NCBI GenBank assembly: GCA_041481895.1 | Contig: JBGPCQ010000140.1 | Location: 1 to 7,552 of the forward strand | Direction of reading: 5' to 3' | From: JAMPXD01 sp041481895 | GTDB lineage: Bacteria; Desulfobacterota; Desulfuromonadia; Geobacterales; Geobacteraceae | Length of the DNA stretch: 7,552 nt | Shown here: piece after piece, positions 1 through 5,555 of the stretch | How the letters are laid out: every line of letters starts with the position of its first letter | How positions within the stretch are numbered: the first letter of the stretch is position 1 | Notes under the pieces: model-generated | Databases searched by the model: none | Seen by the model: only the letters and a program-made list of their open reading frames with translations | Told to the model about the DNA's origin: nothing | Translations under genes and position numbers: made by a program

Positions 1-237
1 ACCTTCTACGAATCGGTGCTGGTGCTCTGCATGGTGGTTCTCGGCGGGCTCGGCAACATTGCGGGCTCGGTGCTCGGCGCCTTTCTCCTGATCGTGGTCC
101 CCGAGTTCCTCCGTGAGTTCGCCCTCTACCGTATGCTGATCTTCGGCGCGGTGATGATCGCCTTCATGATTTTCCGCCCCCACGGGATGCTGGGGAGCAG
201 GACCATAGCTCTCGAGAGGGAAGATGCCGAAGAATGA
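1..237 (+). CDS. livM: Branched-chain amino-acid ABC transporter permease LivM, C-terminal part
   Basis: This is the C-terminal end of an inner-membrane permease that carries leucine, isoleucine, valine or related substrates with LivH, powered by LivG and LivF. The frame is open from base 1, so the gene starts outside the window; about 78 residues are visible. They show the family's closing pattern: a glycine-rich segment (VVLGGLGNIAGSVLGA), a hydrophobic helix ending in VPEFLREFALYRML, a last membrane helix, and the typical FRPHGML tail. The TGA stop lies inside the next gene, which begins 14 bases before this frame ends, so the two are probably translationally coupled. Identity is strong because the LivGF ATPases follow at once; the exact substrate cannot be told from here. 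Confidence 0.93.
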   Translation, partial: TFYESVLVLCMVVLGGLGNIAGSVLGAFLLIVVPEFLREFALYRMLIFGAVMIAFMIFRPHGMLGSRTIALEREDAEE

Positions 238-1009
238 CATCCTGACAACCGAACAGCTGAGCGTGGAATTCGGCGGTCTCAAGGCCCTGTCCGGCGTCTC
301 CATTCGCGTGGGGGAGGGGGAGATTCTCTCCGTCATCGGCCCGAATGGCGCGGGAAAGACCACCTTCTTTAACGCCATCACCGGCACCTGCAAACCTTCC
401 GGCGGCGAGGTCTACCTGCACGGGGAAAGGATAACCGGCCGGGCCTCCCACGAGATCGCCCGGCTCGGGGTGGCGCGGTCGTTCCAGAACCTCAAGCCTT
501 TCGCCGAGATGAGTGTCATGGAGAACATTCTGGTGGGGAGGGATATCCATTTCCGTTCCGGCCTGCTGTCCGCGGTCCTGAAAAGCGCCGCCTGTCGGGA
601 CGAGGAGCAGAGGCATCTCGGCAGGGCGCGCGAACTGGTGGAATTCGTCGGTCTGGAGCGGCGGCGCGCCACCCTGGCGCGCGACCTCACCTACGGCGAG
701 CAGAAGATGCTCGAAATTGCCCGGGCACTGGCGCTGGAGCCGCGGCTCATCCTGCTGGACGAGCCGGTGGCGGGGATGAACCCGACCGAGACCGGTTTTG
801 TGATGGAGCTGGTGCAGAGGATCAAGGGGGAGGGGGTCACGGTGCTCATCATCGAACACGACATGAAAATGGTCATGGGGGTCTCCGAGCGGATCTACGT
901 TCTCGACCACGGCGAGCTGATCGCCGAGGGGACGCCCCGCGAAGTCAGAAACAATCCGCTGGTCATCGAGGCCTACCTGGGGAGAGGGAAACGTGCTCAG
1001 GCTGACTGA
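224..1009 (+). CDS. livG: Branched-chain amino-acid ABC transporter ATP-binding protein LivG
   Basis: This is one of the two cytoplasmic ATPases that drive uptake by the LivHM permease. The 261-residue length is normal for LivG. All ABC motifs are present: Walker A GPNGAGKT at about residues 39-46, Q-loop glutamine in ARSFQNLKPF (about residue 88), signature LTYGEQKMLEIARAL from about 155, Walker B LILLDEP at about 175-181 and the H-loop histidine in IIEHDMKMVMG (about 202). The insert between Q-loop and signature (about 100-150) and the EGTPREVRNNPLVIEAYLG end are typical of LivG rather than LivF. The ATG at 224 overlaps livM and is preceded by the purine-rich GAGAGGGAAG. Its own 3' end overlaps livF by 17 bases. 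Confidence 0.96.
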   Translation: MPKNDILTTEQLSVEFGGLKALSGVSIRVGEGEILSVIGPNGAGKTTFFNAITGTCKPSGGEVYLHGERITGRASHEIARLGVARSFQNLKPFAEMSVMENILVGRDIHFRSGLLSAVLKSAACRDEEQRHLGRARELVEFVGLERRRATLARDLTYGEQKMLEIARALALEPRLILLDEPVAGMNPTETGFVMELVQRIKGEGVTVLIIEHDMKMVMGVSERIYVLDHGELIAEGTPREVRNNPLVIEAYLGRGKRAQAD

Positions 1010-1694
1010 CGTCCATCTCAGCTACGGCCATGTTCATGCCGTGAAGGGGGTCACCATCCGGGTTCCGGCAGGGGAGATCGTCACCCTGATCGGCGCCAAC
1101 GGCGCAGGGAAGAGCTCCACCCTCAAAGCGATCTCCGGGGTCCACCGGATCAGCTCCGGGACGATCGAGTTCAACGGCGCGCCGCTCCATCTCCTTCCCC
1201 CCCACCGGATCGTGGCTGCCGGGATATCCCACTGCCCCGAGGGGCGGCGGATCTTTTACGACCTGACCGTGCGCGAGAACCTGCTCATGGGGGGGTACCT
1301 GCTTGGCAACAGCGAACTTGAGGAGCGGCTGGAGTGGGTGGTCGGCAGATTCCCCCGCCTCGGAGAGCGGCTCGGTCAGAGCGGCGGGACCCTGTCGGGC
1401 GGAGAGCAGCAGATGCTCGCTATCGGCCGGGCGCTCATGGCGCGGCCTTCCCTTCTCATGCTGGACGAGCCGTCCCTCGGCCTCGCCCCCATCATGGTGG
1501 AAAAGATTTTCGAGACCATCATGGAACTGAACCGGGGGGGGCTGACAGTGCTGCTCGTGGAACAGAACGCCCACGCCGCCCTGGAGATATCCCGGCACGC
1601 CTATGTCCTGGAGACCGGCGGGGTAAGCCTGGAAGGAGAGTCGCGGGTGCTCCTCGCCGACGAGCGGGTAAGGAAGGCCTATCTGGGAGGATAG
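993..1694 (+). CDS. livF: Branched-chain amino-acid ABC transporter ATP-binding protein LivF
   Basis: This is the partner ATPase of LivG. It has 233 residues, the usual LivF size. It shows Walker A GANGAGKS (about 34-41), the LivF-type CPEGRRIF stretch where the Q-loop residue is glutamate (about 83), signature LSGGEQQMLAIGRAL (from about 134), Walker B LLMLDEPSLGLAP (from about 154) and LLVEQNAHAAL, in which the usual H-loop histidine is glutamine as is common in LivF proteins. The start is a GTG inside the end of livG, with GGAGAGGG just upstream as ribosome-binding site. No intergenic space exists, so livM, livG and livF are almost certainly one transcript with coupled translation. Confidence 0.96.
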   Translation: MLRLTDVHLSYGHVHAVKGVTIRVPAGEIVTLIGANGAGKSSTLKAISGVHRISSGTIEFNGAPLHLLPPHRIVAAGISHCPEGRRIFYDLTVRENLLMGGYLLGNSELEERLEWVVGRFPRLGERLGQSGGTLSGGEQQMLAIGRALMARPSLLMLDEPSLGLAPIMVEKIFETIMELNRGGLTVLLVEQNAHAALEISRHAYVLETGGVSLEGESRVLLADERVRKAYLGG

Positions 1695-1698
1695 AAAA

Positions 1699-2118
1699 AT
1701 GGAACCTGCCACGCTTGTATCGGGAAACACCATAGCGCTTCTGCGCACCCTCGATATCCGTCTGACGGAAATCGGCGAACGGCATGCGGTGATGGAAGTC
1801 GACGTGGCGGAAAAGCACGGCAACTATTTCGGCGGGGCCCACGGCGGACTGATCGCCACCCTGGTGGACACGGTCTGCTTTTTCCCCCGGCCGCTCCTCC
1901 CGTCGGGACGGCTGGTGACCACCGCAAACCTGAATGTCAGCTTTATCAGGCCTGCCCGGGTGGGGGATCGCCTTACAGCCCGCTCCGAGCTTCTCCACAT
2001 GGGGAGGCGGACAGCCAGCCTCTCTGTCATCGTTGTCAATGGCGAAGGGCGCCTGGTCGCCCACGGCAGCACCACCCTGATGGTACTTGCAGAATCGGAG
2101 AAAGAGCAGGCGGGTTAG
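1699..2118 (+). CDS. PaaI-type hotdog-fold acyl-CoA thioesterase
   Basis: This is a 139-residue single hotdog-domain protein of the PaaI/YdiI-like thioesterase group, which hydrolyses acyl- or aryl-CoA thioesters in the cytoplasm. The visible signature is YFGGAHGGLIATLVDT (about residues 43-58): the HGG turn at 48-50 leads into the long central helix, and Asp57 matches the position of the usual acidic catalytic residue. The strand segment TTANLNVSFIRPARVGD (about 74-90) is also typical. The ATG lies four bases after the livF stop, with GGGAGG upstream, so it is the last gene of the liv operon. That location suggests that it clears CoA esters formed during catabolism of the imported substrate or a related aromatic acid; this is inference. 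The substrate cannot be read from the sequence. Confidence 0.85.
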   Translation: MEPATLVSGNTIALLRTLDIRLTEIGERHAVMEVDVAEKHGNYFGGAHGGLIATLVDTVCFFPRPLLPSGRLVTTANLNVSFIRPARVGDRLTARSELLHMGRRTASLSVIVVNGEGRLVAHGSTTLMVLAESEKEQAG

Positions 2119-2126
2119 CTACCCTG

Positions 2127-2154
2127 TTGCACGGAAACAGTTCCCGGGTATACT
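2127..2154 (+). promoter_or_regulatory. Putative sigma-70-type promoter for the CoA-binding protein gene
   Basis: A TATACT -10 element (2149-2154, five of six matches) lies 16 bases after a weak TTGCAC -35 element (2127-2132). It sits directly after the end of the liv operon and would start transcription near 2161, giving a leader of about 80 bases. No clear factor-independent terminator separates it from the liv genes, so readthrough from the liv operon is also possible. The call rests on pattern matching only. Confidence 0.35.
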
Positions 2155-2183
2155 GTCAGTTACAAGCGGTGCGACAGATAGAG

Positions 2184-2219
2184 ACTCCGTGCTGCCTGTC
2201 CGGAGTGCGGGGACAGCAG
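2184..2219 (+). promoter_or_regulatory. Structured 5' leader with two mutually exclusive hairpins
   Basis: Hairpin A pairs ACTCCG (2184-2189) with CGGAGT (2201-2206) around an 11-base loop. Hairpin B pairs CTGTCC (2196-2201) with GGACAG (2211-2216) and extends by CTG (2192-2194) with CAG (2217-2219) past one bulged C. B uses bases in A's loop and 3' arm, so only one can form at a time. The next ATG is at 2244, with its ribosome-binding site just downstream of hairpin B. There is no U-run, so if this is a switch it would act on translation or RNA stability. It does not match any riboswitch class I recognise. Confidence 0.35.
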
Positions 2220-2243
2220 GGGATAACCGGGAGGGAGCATCAT

Positions 2244-2642
2244 ATGAAGAAAGAGATCGACGAATTCCTGGAAGCAGAAGCGTTTGGCGTGGTCGGCGCC
2301 TCCACCGACCGGAGCAAGTACGGCAACCGGGTCCTGCGCTGTTACCAGATGCACGGTCTCAGAGCAGTGCCGGTGAACCCGAAGGAAAAGGAGATCGAGG
2401 GGGCGCCATGCGTCGCCTCGGTTACCGATCTCCCCGACGATGTAACCAGTATTTCGGTCATCACCCCGCCGCTGATGACCGAGCGGGTGGTTGAGGCTGC
2501 GGCCTTGAAGGGGATCCGGAACGTCTGGATGCAGCCGGGCGCCGAGAGCCCGCGCGCGGTTGAGATCTGCCGCGAGCACGGCATCAACGTCATTGCCGAC
2601 GGCAGCTGCCTGCTCGTGGTGCTCGGCTACCGGGAGCATTGA
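2244..2642 (+). CDS. CoA-binding domain protein (Rossmann fold, YccU-like)
   Basis: This is a 132-residue stand-alone CoA-binding domain of the same fold as the N-terminal domain of succinyl-CoA synthetase alpha subunits and the small YccU-type proteins. The nucleotide-binding turn GVVGAS is at about residues 15-20, followed by the family-like KYGNRVLRCY; VPVNPKEKEIEG (about 43-54), VITPP (about 72-76), and VWMQPGAES (about 94-102) are further family landmarks. Cys122 lies near the C-terminus in ADGSCLLVV. I chose the ATG at 2244 because GGGAGGG sits about seven bases upstream; an in-frame ATG exists at 2127, but it would put leader sequence with no family resemblance into the protein. Its biochemical role is not established from the sequence. 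Confidence 0.85.
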   Translation: MKKEIDEFLEAEAFGVVGASTDRSKYGNRVLRCYQMHGLRAVPVNPKEKEIEGAPCVASVTDLPDDVTSISVITPPLMTERVVEAAALKGIRNVWMQPGAESPRAVEICREHGINVIADGSCLLVVLGYREH

Positions 2643-2669
2643 CTGAAAAGCAGGATGAAGGAGGGTACC

Positions 2670-2867
2670 ATGGCCTGGGAATACAAGCTTGTCCATCTTG
2701 TTGCCGATACCGTTGACGAGGACGATTACGAAATGCGCCTCCATGAGAGCGTTCACCATCTGAACGATCTGGGTAAAGAGGGGTGGGAACTGATCGGGTT
2801 CCTTCCCCATCGCTCCACCGCGCACAGCAGAAGGTATCATATGATCCTTAAAAGGCACACGTCGTAA
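2670..2867 (+). CDS. Small DUF4177-like protein
   Basis: This is a 65-residue soluble protein. The start WEYKLVHL, and LNDLGKEGWELIGFLP (about residues 31-46) followed by a strand ending in MILKR, match the small beta-alpha-beta layout of DUF4177-type proteins, whose function is unknown. I chose the ATG at 2670 because a near-perfect AAGGAGG lies five bases upstream; an in-frame ATG at 2655 falls before that site and would be poorly initiated. The gene follows the CoA-binding gene by 27 bases, and its TAA stop overlaps the ATG of the transporter remnant by one base. It is probably co-transcribed with both. It carries no membrane segment or catalytic motif that I can recognise. Confidence 0.75.
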   Translation: MAWEYKLVHLVADTVDEDDYEMRLHESVHHLNDLGKEGWELIGFLPHRSTAHSRRYHMILKRHTS

Positions 2868-3355
2868 TGACCGGAACTGCCCGCCGGCCGGGCAGGGAGC
2901 GATCGTATGGAGCGCTCCTCCTCATCTGCTGCACGGTGAGTTTTGTCTGCTTTTTCGGTTCGTACCTGCGCCTCCCGGTAGTCCCCCTGTACGCCGCGTC
3001 CCTCGGGGCCGGAACGGTGCAGATGGGGATGATCAACGCCTGCTTCCTGCTCATGGCGGGGCTCGTCATCCTGTCCGGCTCCTCCTTTCTCCTCTGGACC
3101 AGCACGACCCCCTCCAGATGATGGGTATTTACCCCCTGTTCGGGGTGGGGATTGCCGCCTTTGCTCCCACCATGATGTCGTCCGTCGCCGATTTTACCCC
3201 CGCCACCCACCTGGGGAGGGCCTACGGCTGGTACACCATGGCGATCTACAGCGCCATGACCCTCGGCCCGGCGGCCGGCGGCTTCCTCGATCATACGCTG
3301 GGGCTGAGAAATCCCTGGTTTACGACCTGATCTCGGGAGGCTATTTTCTGATGAC
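2867..3355 (+). pseudogene. Decayed major facilitator superfamily transporter
   Basis: These are remains of an MFS drug/metabolite transporter, normally about 400 residues with 12 membrane helices. The first frame (2867-3121) has a helix-1 region (SFVCFFGSYLRLPVVPLYA) and helix 2 (MINACFLLMAGLV), then jumps to ILSGSSFLLWTSTTP, so the loop between helices 2 and 3 that carries the conserved DRxGRR-like motif is missing. At the C-run 3108-3112 one base is lost: an extra C would restore STTPLQMMGIYPLFGVG and join the second frame (to 3330), which holds AYGWYTMAIYSAMTLGPAAG, typical of helices 4-5. A further shift near 3320 would give DLISGGYFL, resembling the start of helix 6. Everything after that is gone. 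One frameshift alone could be a sequencing error; the deletion and the lost C-terminal half could not. Confidence 0.85.
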
Positions 3356-3369
3356 GCGGAGAGGTGAAC

Positions 3370-3828
3370 ATGAAAATCTGGGTTGATGCGGATGCCTGTC
3401 CCCGGGTCATCAAGGAAATTGTGTTCCGGGCCTCGGAACGCCTCCAGGTGCCGGTCTGCCTGGTGGCGAACAAGGACCTGTCGAAGGCGCATTCGCGCCT
3501 GGTAACATCCGTCCAGGTTGCCGAGGGCTTCGACGCCGCGGACGACTATATCGCCCAGCAGGCGGCCCCGGATGAGCTGGTGATCACCGCCGATATCCCC
3601 CTGGCCGCCCGGATAGTTGCCAAGGGAGGCGTGGCTCTCGACCCGCGGGGGGAGCTCTACACGGAAGAGAATGTGGGGGAGCGGCTCTCCATGCGCGATC
3701 TGATGCAGGAACTCCGCATGGAGGGGGTCGTCCATGGCGGCCCGGCCCAGTTCGGCCTCACCGACCGGAAGCGGTTTGCCTCCGCATTGGACCGCCTGCT
3801 GACGCAAATGATGAAGGGAAGGCGATGA
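3370..3828 (+). CDS. YaiI/YqxD family protein (DUF188)
   Basis: This is a 152-residue cytoplasmic protein of the UPF0178/DUF188 family, related in fold to PIN-like nucleases; its role is not established. It starts with the family hallmark WVDADACP (Asp6, Asp8, Cys10), followed by an acidic pair (DAADDYI, about 56-61), ITADIPLAARIV (about 72-83), DPRGELY (about 91-97) and a C-terminal helix-rich segment ending in FASALDRLL. The acidic residues are arranged as expected for a metal site. I prefer the ATG at 3370 to the GTG at 3364 because the family begins at MKIWVDAD and GGAGAGG lies at good spacing before it. The gene sits directly on the breakpoint of the transporter remnant, so its ribosome-binding site is close to the deletion junction. 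Confidence 0.9.
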   Translation: MKIWVDADACPRVIKEIVFRASERLQVPVCLVANKDLSKAHSRLVTSVQVAEGFDAADDYIAQQAAPDELVITADIPLAARIVAKGGVALDPRGELYTEENVGERLSMRDLMQELRMEGVVHGGPAQFGLTDRKRFASALDRLLTQMMKGRR

Positions 3829-3852
3829 TCTCACCATCATACCGGAGTCACG

Positions 3853-3897
3853 TCACCTTTGGGTGGTGGTGAGGAGGACACCTCACTTGAAAGGTGA
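3853..3897 (+). promoter_or_regulatory. Hairpin sequestering the ribosome-binding site of the 56-residue membrane protein
   Basis: TCACCTTT (3853-3860) pairs exactly with AAAGGTGA (3890-3897), and inside it GTGAGG (3869-3874) pairs with CCTCAC (3881-3886) around a six-base loop. The 3' arm contains AAGGTG, the Shine-Dalgarno sequence for the ATG at 3903, so the folded form should hide it. An ATG at 3825 overlapping the yaiI stop (ATGA) opens a 15-codon frame (MISPSYRSHVTFGWW) that translates through the 5' arm and stops at 3870-3872. Ribosomes on this frame would melt the outer stem. The structure is read directly from the sequence; its use as a translational switch is inference. Confidence 0.45.
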
Positions 3898-3902
3898 TTG
3901 AC

Positions 3903-4073
3903 ATGAAAAAGCTGCTCAGCTGGACGGCGGTCGGCCTGTTGACCACTGCTTTTCTCGACCCGCTGATGTACTCCATGCTCGACAAGCCGGTTCCCTGGTT
4001 GCGCGACGTGCTCATGGCAGCGGGCGGAGTGTTCTGCTTCTACCTGTTGATAAAATTCCGCGATGAACTGTAG
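3903..4073 (+). CDS. Small hydrophobic membrane protein, 56 residues
   Basis: This short gene encodes a basic start MKKLLSW, a first hydrophobic stretch (about residues 5-24, TAVGLLTTAFLDPLMY), a polar linker (LDKPVPWLRD, about 26-35), a second hydrophobic segment (about 36-50, VLMAAGGVFCFYLLI) and a charged end KFRDEL. It probably crosses the inner membrane twice. I recognise no family. AAGGTG lies six bases before the ATG, inside the hairpin described separately. Codon use and GC resemble the genes upstream, and the frame lies 74 bases after yaiI on the same strand, so it could share that transcript. The good start signal and sensible topology favour a real gene. Confidence 0.6.
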   Translation: MKKLLSWTAVGLLTTAFLDPLMYSMLDKPVPWLRDVLMAAGGVFCFYLLIKFRDEL

Positions 4074-4251
4074 CCGGCTCTGCCGTGCACATCCCGGGTG
4101 ATGCAGGAGAAAGAAGGAGGGTGCGAAATTAGCTGGTTTTTAGTTATGGAATTACGTATGCTGTCACTGGAATCTCTGTAAGAGATAACAACGTGGGAAA
4201 ACGACTGGTCCCCCATGAGATTCAATCTTTATCTGCGTGCCCGGAGGTCCC
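4074..4251 (+). other. Low-GC intergenic stretch without a recognisable gene
   Basis: The stretch has lower GC than the genes to its left. It holds a short imperfect palindrome around CCCGGG (near 4090-4100), but no U-run, so I cannot call a terminator for the preceding gene. A 26-codon frame from 4101 has no ribosome-binding site. A promoter for the following gene must lie here if that gene is not read through from upstream, but I found no convincing -35/-10 pair. Confidence 0.4.
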
Positions 4252-4617
4252 ATGAAGTCGAAGATTCTTGTCTGGTTCATCGTTCTGATAGTGGTTGTTG
4301 TCGGAGGGTTTGCCGGGTATGTCTGGGTTGCCCTGCACTGGAGTTTTTCCCGCGGTGAGCGTGCCGGCTATGTCCAGAAGTTTTCCCATAAAGGGTGGGT
4401 TTGCAAAACCTGGGAGGGCGAACTGACGATGATGGCCGTTCCCGGGTCAATACCGGAGAAGTTTTTCTTCAGCGTTAGGGATGAAAAGGTAGCCGGGAAC
4501 ATCAACAGTGCCATGGGGAAAAAAGTAAGTCTCACTTACGAGCAGCATACAGGGTTGCCGACCAACTGCTTTGGCGAAACGGAATATTTTGTCACGCTAG
4601 TCAAGGTGCTGGAATAG
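4252..4617 (+). CDS. Conserved single-pass membrane protein of unknown function
   Basis: This is a 121-residue protein with one N-terminal membrane helix (about residues 5-28, KILVWFIVLIVVVVGGFAGY) after a short positively charged start. A soluble domain on the far side, probably periplasmic, follows. It contains SRGERAGYVQKFSHKGWV (about 33-50) and CKTWEGEL (51-58), then alternating strands and a late FGETEYFVTLVKVLE. Two cysteines (51 and 106) could pair in the periplasm. I recall proteins of this layout only as unknowns, sometimes carrying an unsupported 6-phosphogluconate dehydrogenase name; no dehydrogenase motif is visible here. I chose ATG 4252 because GGAGG lies just upstream; the GTG at 4237 would precede that site. 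The stop codon's last base begins the convergent inverted repeat. Confidence 0.7.
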   Translation: MKSKILVWFIVLIVVVVGGFAGYVWVALHWSFSRGERAGYVQKFSHKGWVCKTWEGELTMMAVPGSIPEKFFFSVRDEKVAGNINSAMGKKVSLTYEQHTGLPTNCFGETEYFVTLVKVLE

Positions 4618-4665
4618 GCATCAAACTGAACGCGGACCCGTTCACTTGTTGCGCAGTTTGATGCC
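4617..4665. repeat. Perfect 12-bp inverted repeat at convergent gene ends
   Basis: GGCATCAAACTG (4617-4628) is followed 25 bases later by its exact reverse complement (4654-4665). The left arm begins on the last base of the + strand gene's stop; the right arm lies within the final codons (GIKL) of the - strand cvfB-like gene. The loop contains a competing small hairpin, TGAACG with CGTTCA. No U-run follows on either strand, so it is not a classical intrinsic terminator, but a hairpin here could protect or define the 3' ends of both transcripts. Confidence 0.6.
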
Positions 4666-5472
4666 TGTATCCGTAAATTCGATGAAACCCTCCTTATAAA
4701 GGCTTCCGACAGCTTTCTTAAAACTCTTTTTACTCATTTTCAGTACTTCGCCGATCAGGTCGGGAGGGCTCTTGTCGCCGAGCGGCAGGAATCCGCCGGT
4801 GGCTGCCAAGGTCTTCATGATGCGGTCCCTGCTCTTGCCTATGCCCTCTGGACCCTCTCTTGTGAGGGTCACGTCGATCTTTTTGTCCTCGCGGATCTTG
4901 CTGACATACCCTTTGAACCTGGCCCCCAGCGCCGGTTTGCCATATATCTCGTTTCTGAACAGAAGCCCGGAGTAGCGACCGTTGATGATGACTTTTGCGC
5001 CCAGATCGGTGAAAGCATAAATCATCAGGCCAACTTCTTCTCCGCCCTGCAAAGGGATATCTTCGGTTTCCAGGAATTTCCCGATCCTGGCCGAGGCGGC
5101 TACCCTGCCGGAGTTGTCCAGATAGACCCCGACCAGATGCCGTTCCCCTTTTTTCATCGGTATAATCTGCTCGCCAAACGGTACCAGCAGGTCTTTCTCC
5201 AGGCCCCAGTCGAGAAATGCGCCAACAGGGCCGATATCTTTCACTTGCAGAACGGCAAATTCGCCGACCTGTGCTTTCGGCGTGCGTGTCGTGGCAATCA
5301 AACTGTCGTTCGAGTCCCGGTAAACAAACACATTGACAGAGTCGCCCGGCCTCAATCCGGCTGGGATCTGTTTTTGCGGCAGCAGGATGTCGCCCGCTTC
5401 CGAGGCAAGGGAGGCGCCGGTGGAGGATATTTTTTTTACTTCCAGTTGATTGTAGTTGCCGATTTCAAGCAT
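4642..5472 (-). CDS. cvfB: CvfB/YitL-like RNA-binding protein with S1 domains
   Basis: This is a 276-residue protein matching the CvfB layout of three S1-type RNA-binding domains plus a C-terminal winged helix. A first S1-like domain spans about residues 2-60 (start IGNYNQLEVKKISSTGASL), a second about 66-130 (VGEFAVLQVKDIGPVGAFLD, then DLLVPFGEQ), a third about 143-206 (GEEVGLMIYAFTDLGAKVII, then GYVSKIREDKKIDVTL). The winged helix occupies about 215-276 (PPDLIGEVLKMSKKSFKKAV, YKEGFIEFTDTGIKLRNK). Family members bind RNA and affect global gene expression. The ATG has AAGGA upstream at long spacing. Only about 30 bases separate it from the cold-shock gene's terminator, so it may rely on readthrough from that gene. 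Confidence 0.88.
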   Translation of the reverse strand: MLEIGNYNQLEVKKISSTGASLASEAGDILLPQKQIPAGLRPGDSVNVFVYRDSNDSLIATTRTPKAQVGEFAVLQVKDIGPVGAFLDWGLEKDLLVPFGEQIIPMKKGERHLVGVYLDNSGRVAASARIGKFLETEDIPLQGGEEVGLMIYAFTDLGAKVIINGRYSGLLFRNEIYGKPALGARFKGYVSKIREDKKIDVTLTREGPEGIGKSRDRIMKTLAATGGFLPLGDKSPPDLIGEVLKMSKKSFKKAVGSLYKEGFIEFTDTGIKLRNK

Positions 5473-5503
5473 TGTTTATTTTCGTCCTTGTTCAAACCTG
5501 ACG

Positions 5504-5539
5504 AAAAAAAGCCCCGGAGAAATCCGGGGCTTTTTTTTT
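5504..5539 (-). terminator. Strong intrinsic terminator after the cold-shock gene
   Basis: GCCCCGGA (5511-5518) and TCCGGGGC (5523-5530) form a perfect 8-bp GC-rich stem with a four-base loop (GAAA as read on +). Seven A bases precede and nine T bases follow on the + strand, so it can terminate in both directions. On the - strand it lies 16 bases after the cold-shock protein stop and just upstream of the cvfB-like gene, where its 3' tract is the seven U. Confidence 0.92.
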
Positions 5540-5555
5540 CGACTGGAGTTTGTAG

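Noticed and set aside
164..910. Long - strand frame opposite livG, 248 residues
   Set aside because: It is the antisense shadow of a certain gene in high-GC DNA: Pro/His/Arg-rich, with no domain or start signal.
963..1823. Long - strand frame opposite livF and the thioesterase
   Set aside because: It is a shadow frame of two well-supported + genes, with low-complexity composition and no motif.
2848..3840. 330-residue - strand frame opposite the MFS remnant and the YaiI-family gene
   Set aside because: Its length tempted me because the + strand is broken there, but the composition is typical of antisense high-GC frames. The + strand shows unmistakable MFS and DUF188 motifs.
4101..4181. 26-codon frame in the intergenic stretch before the membrane protein gene
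   Set aside because: It has no ribosome-binding site and no recognisable product.
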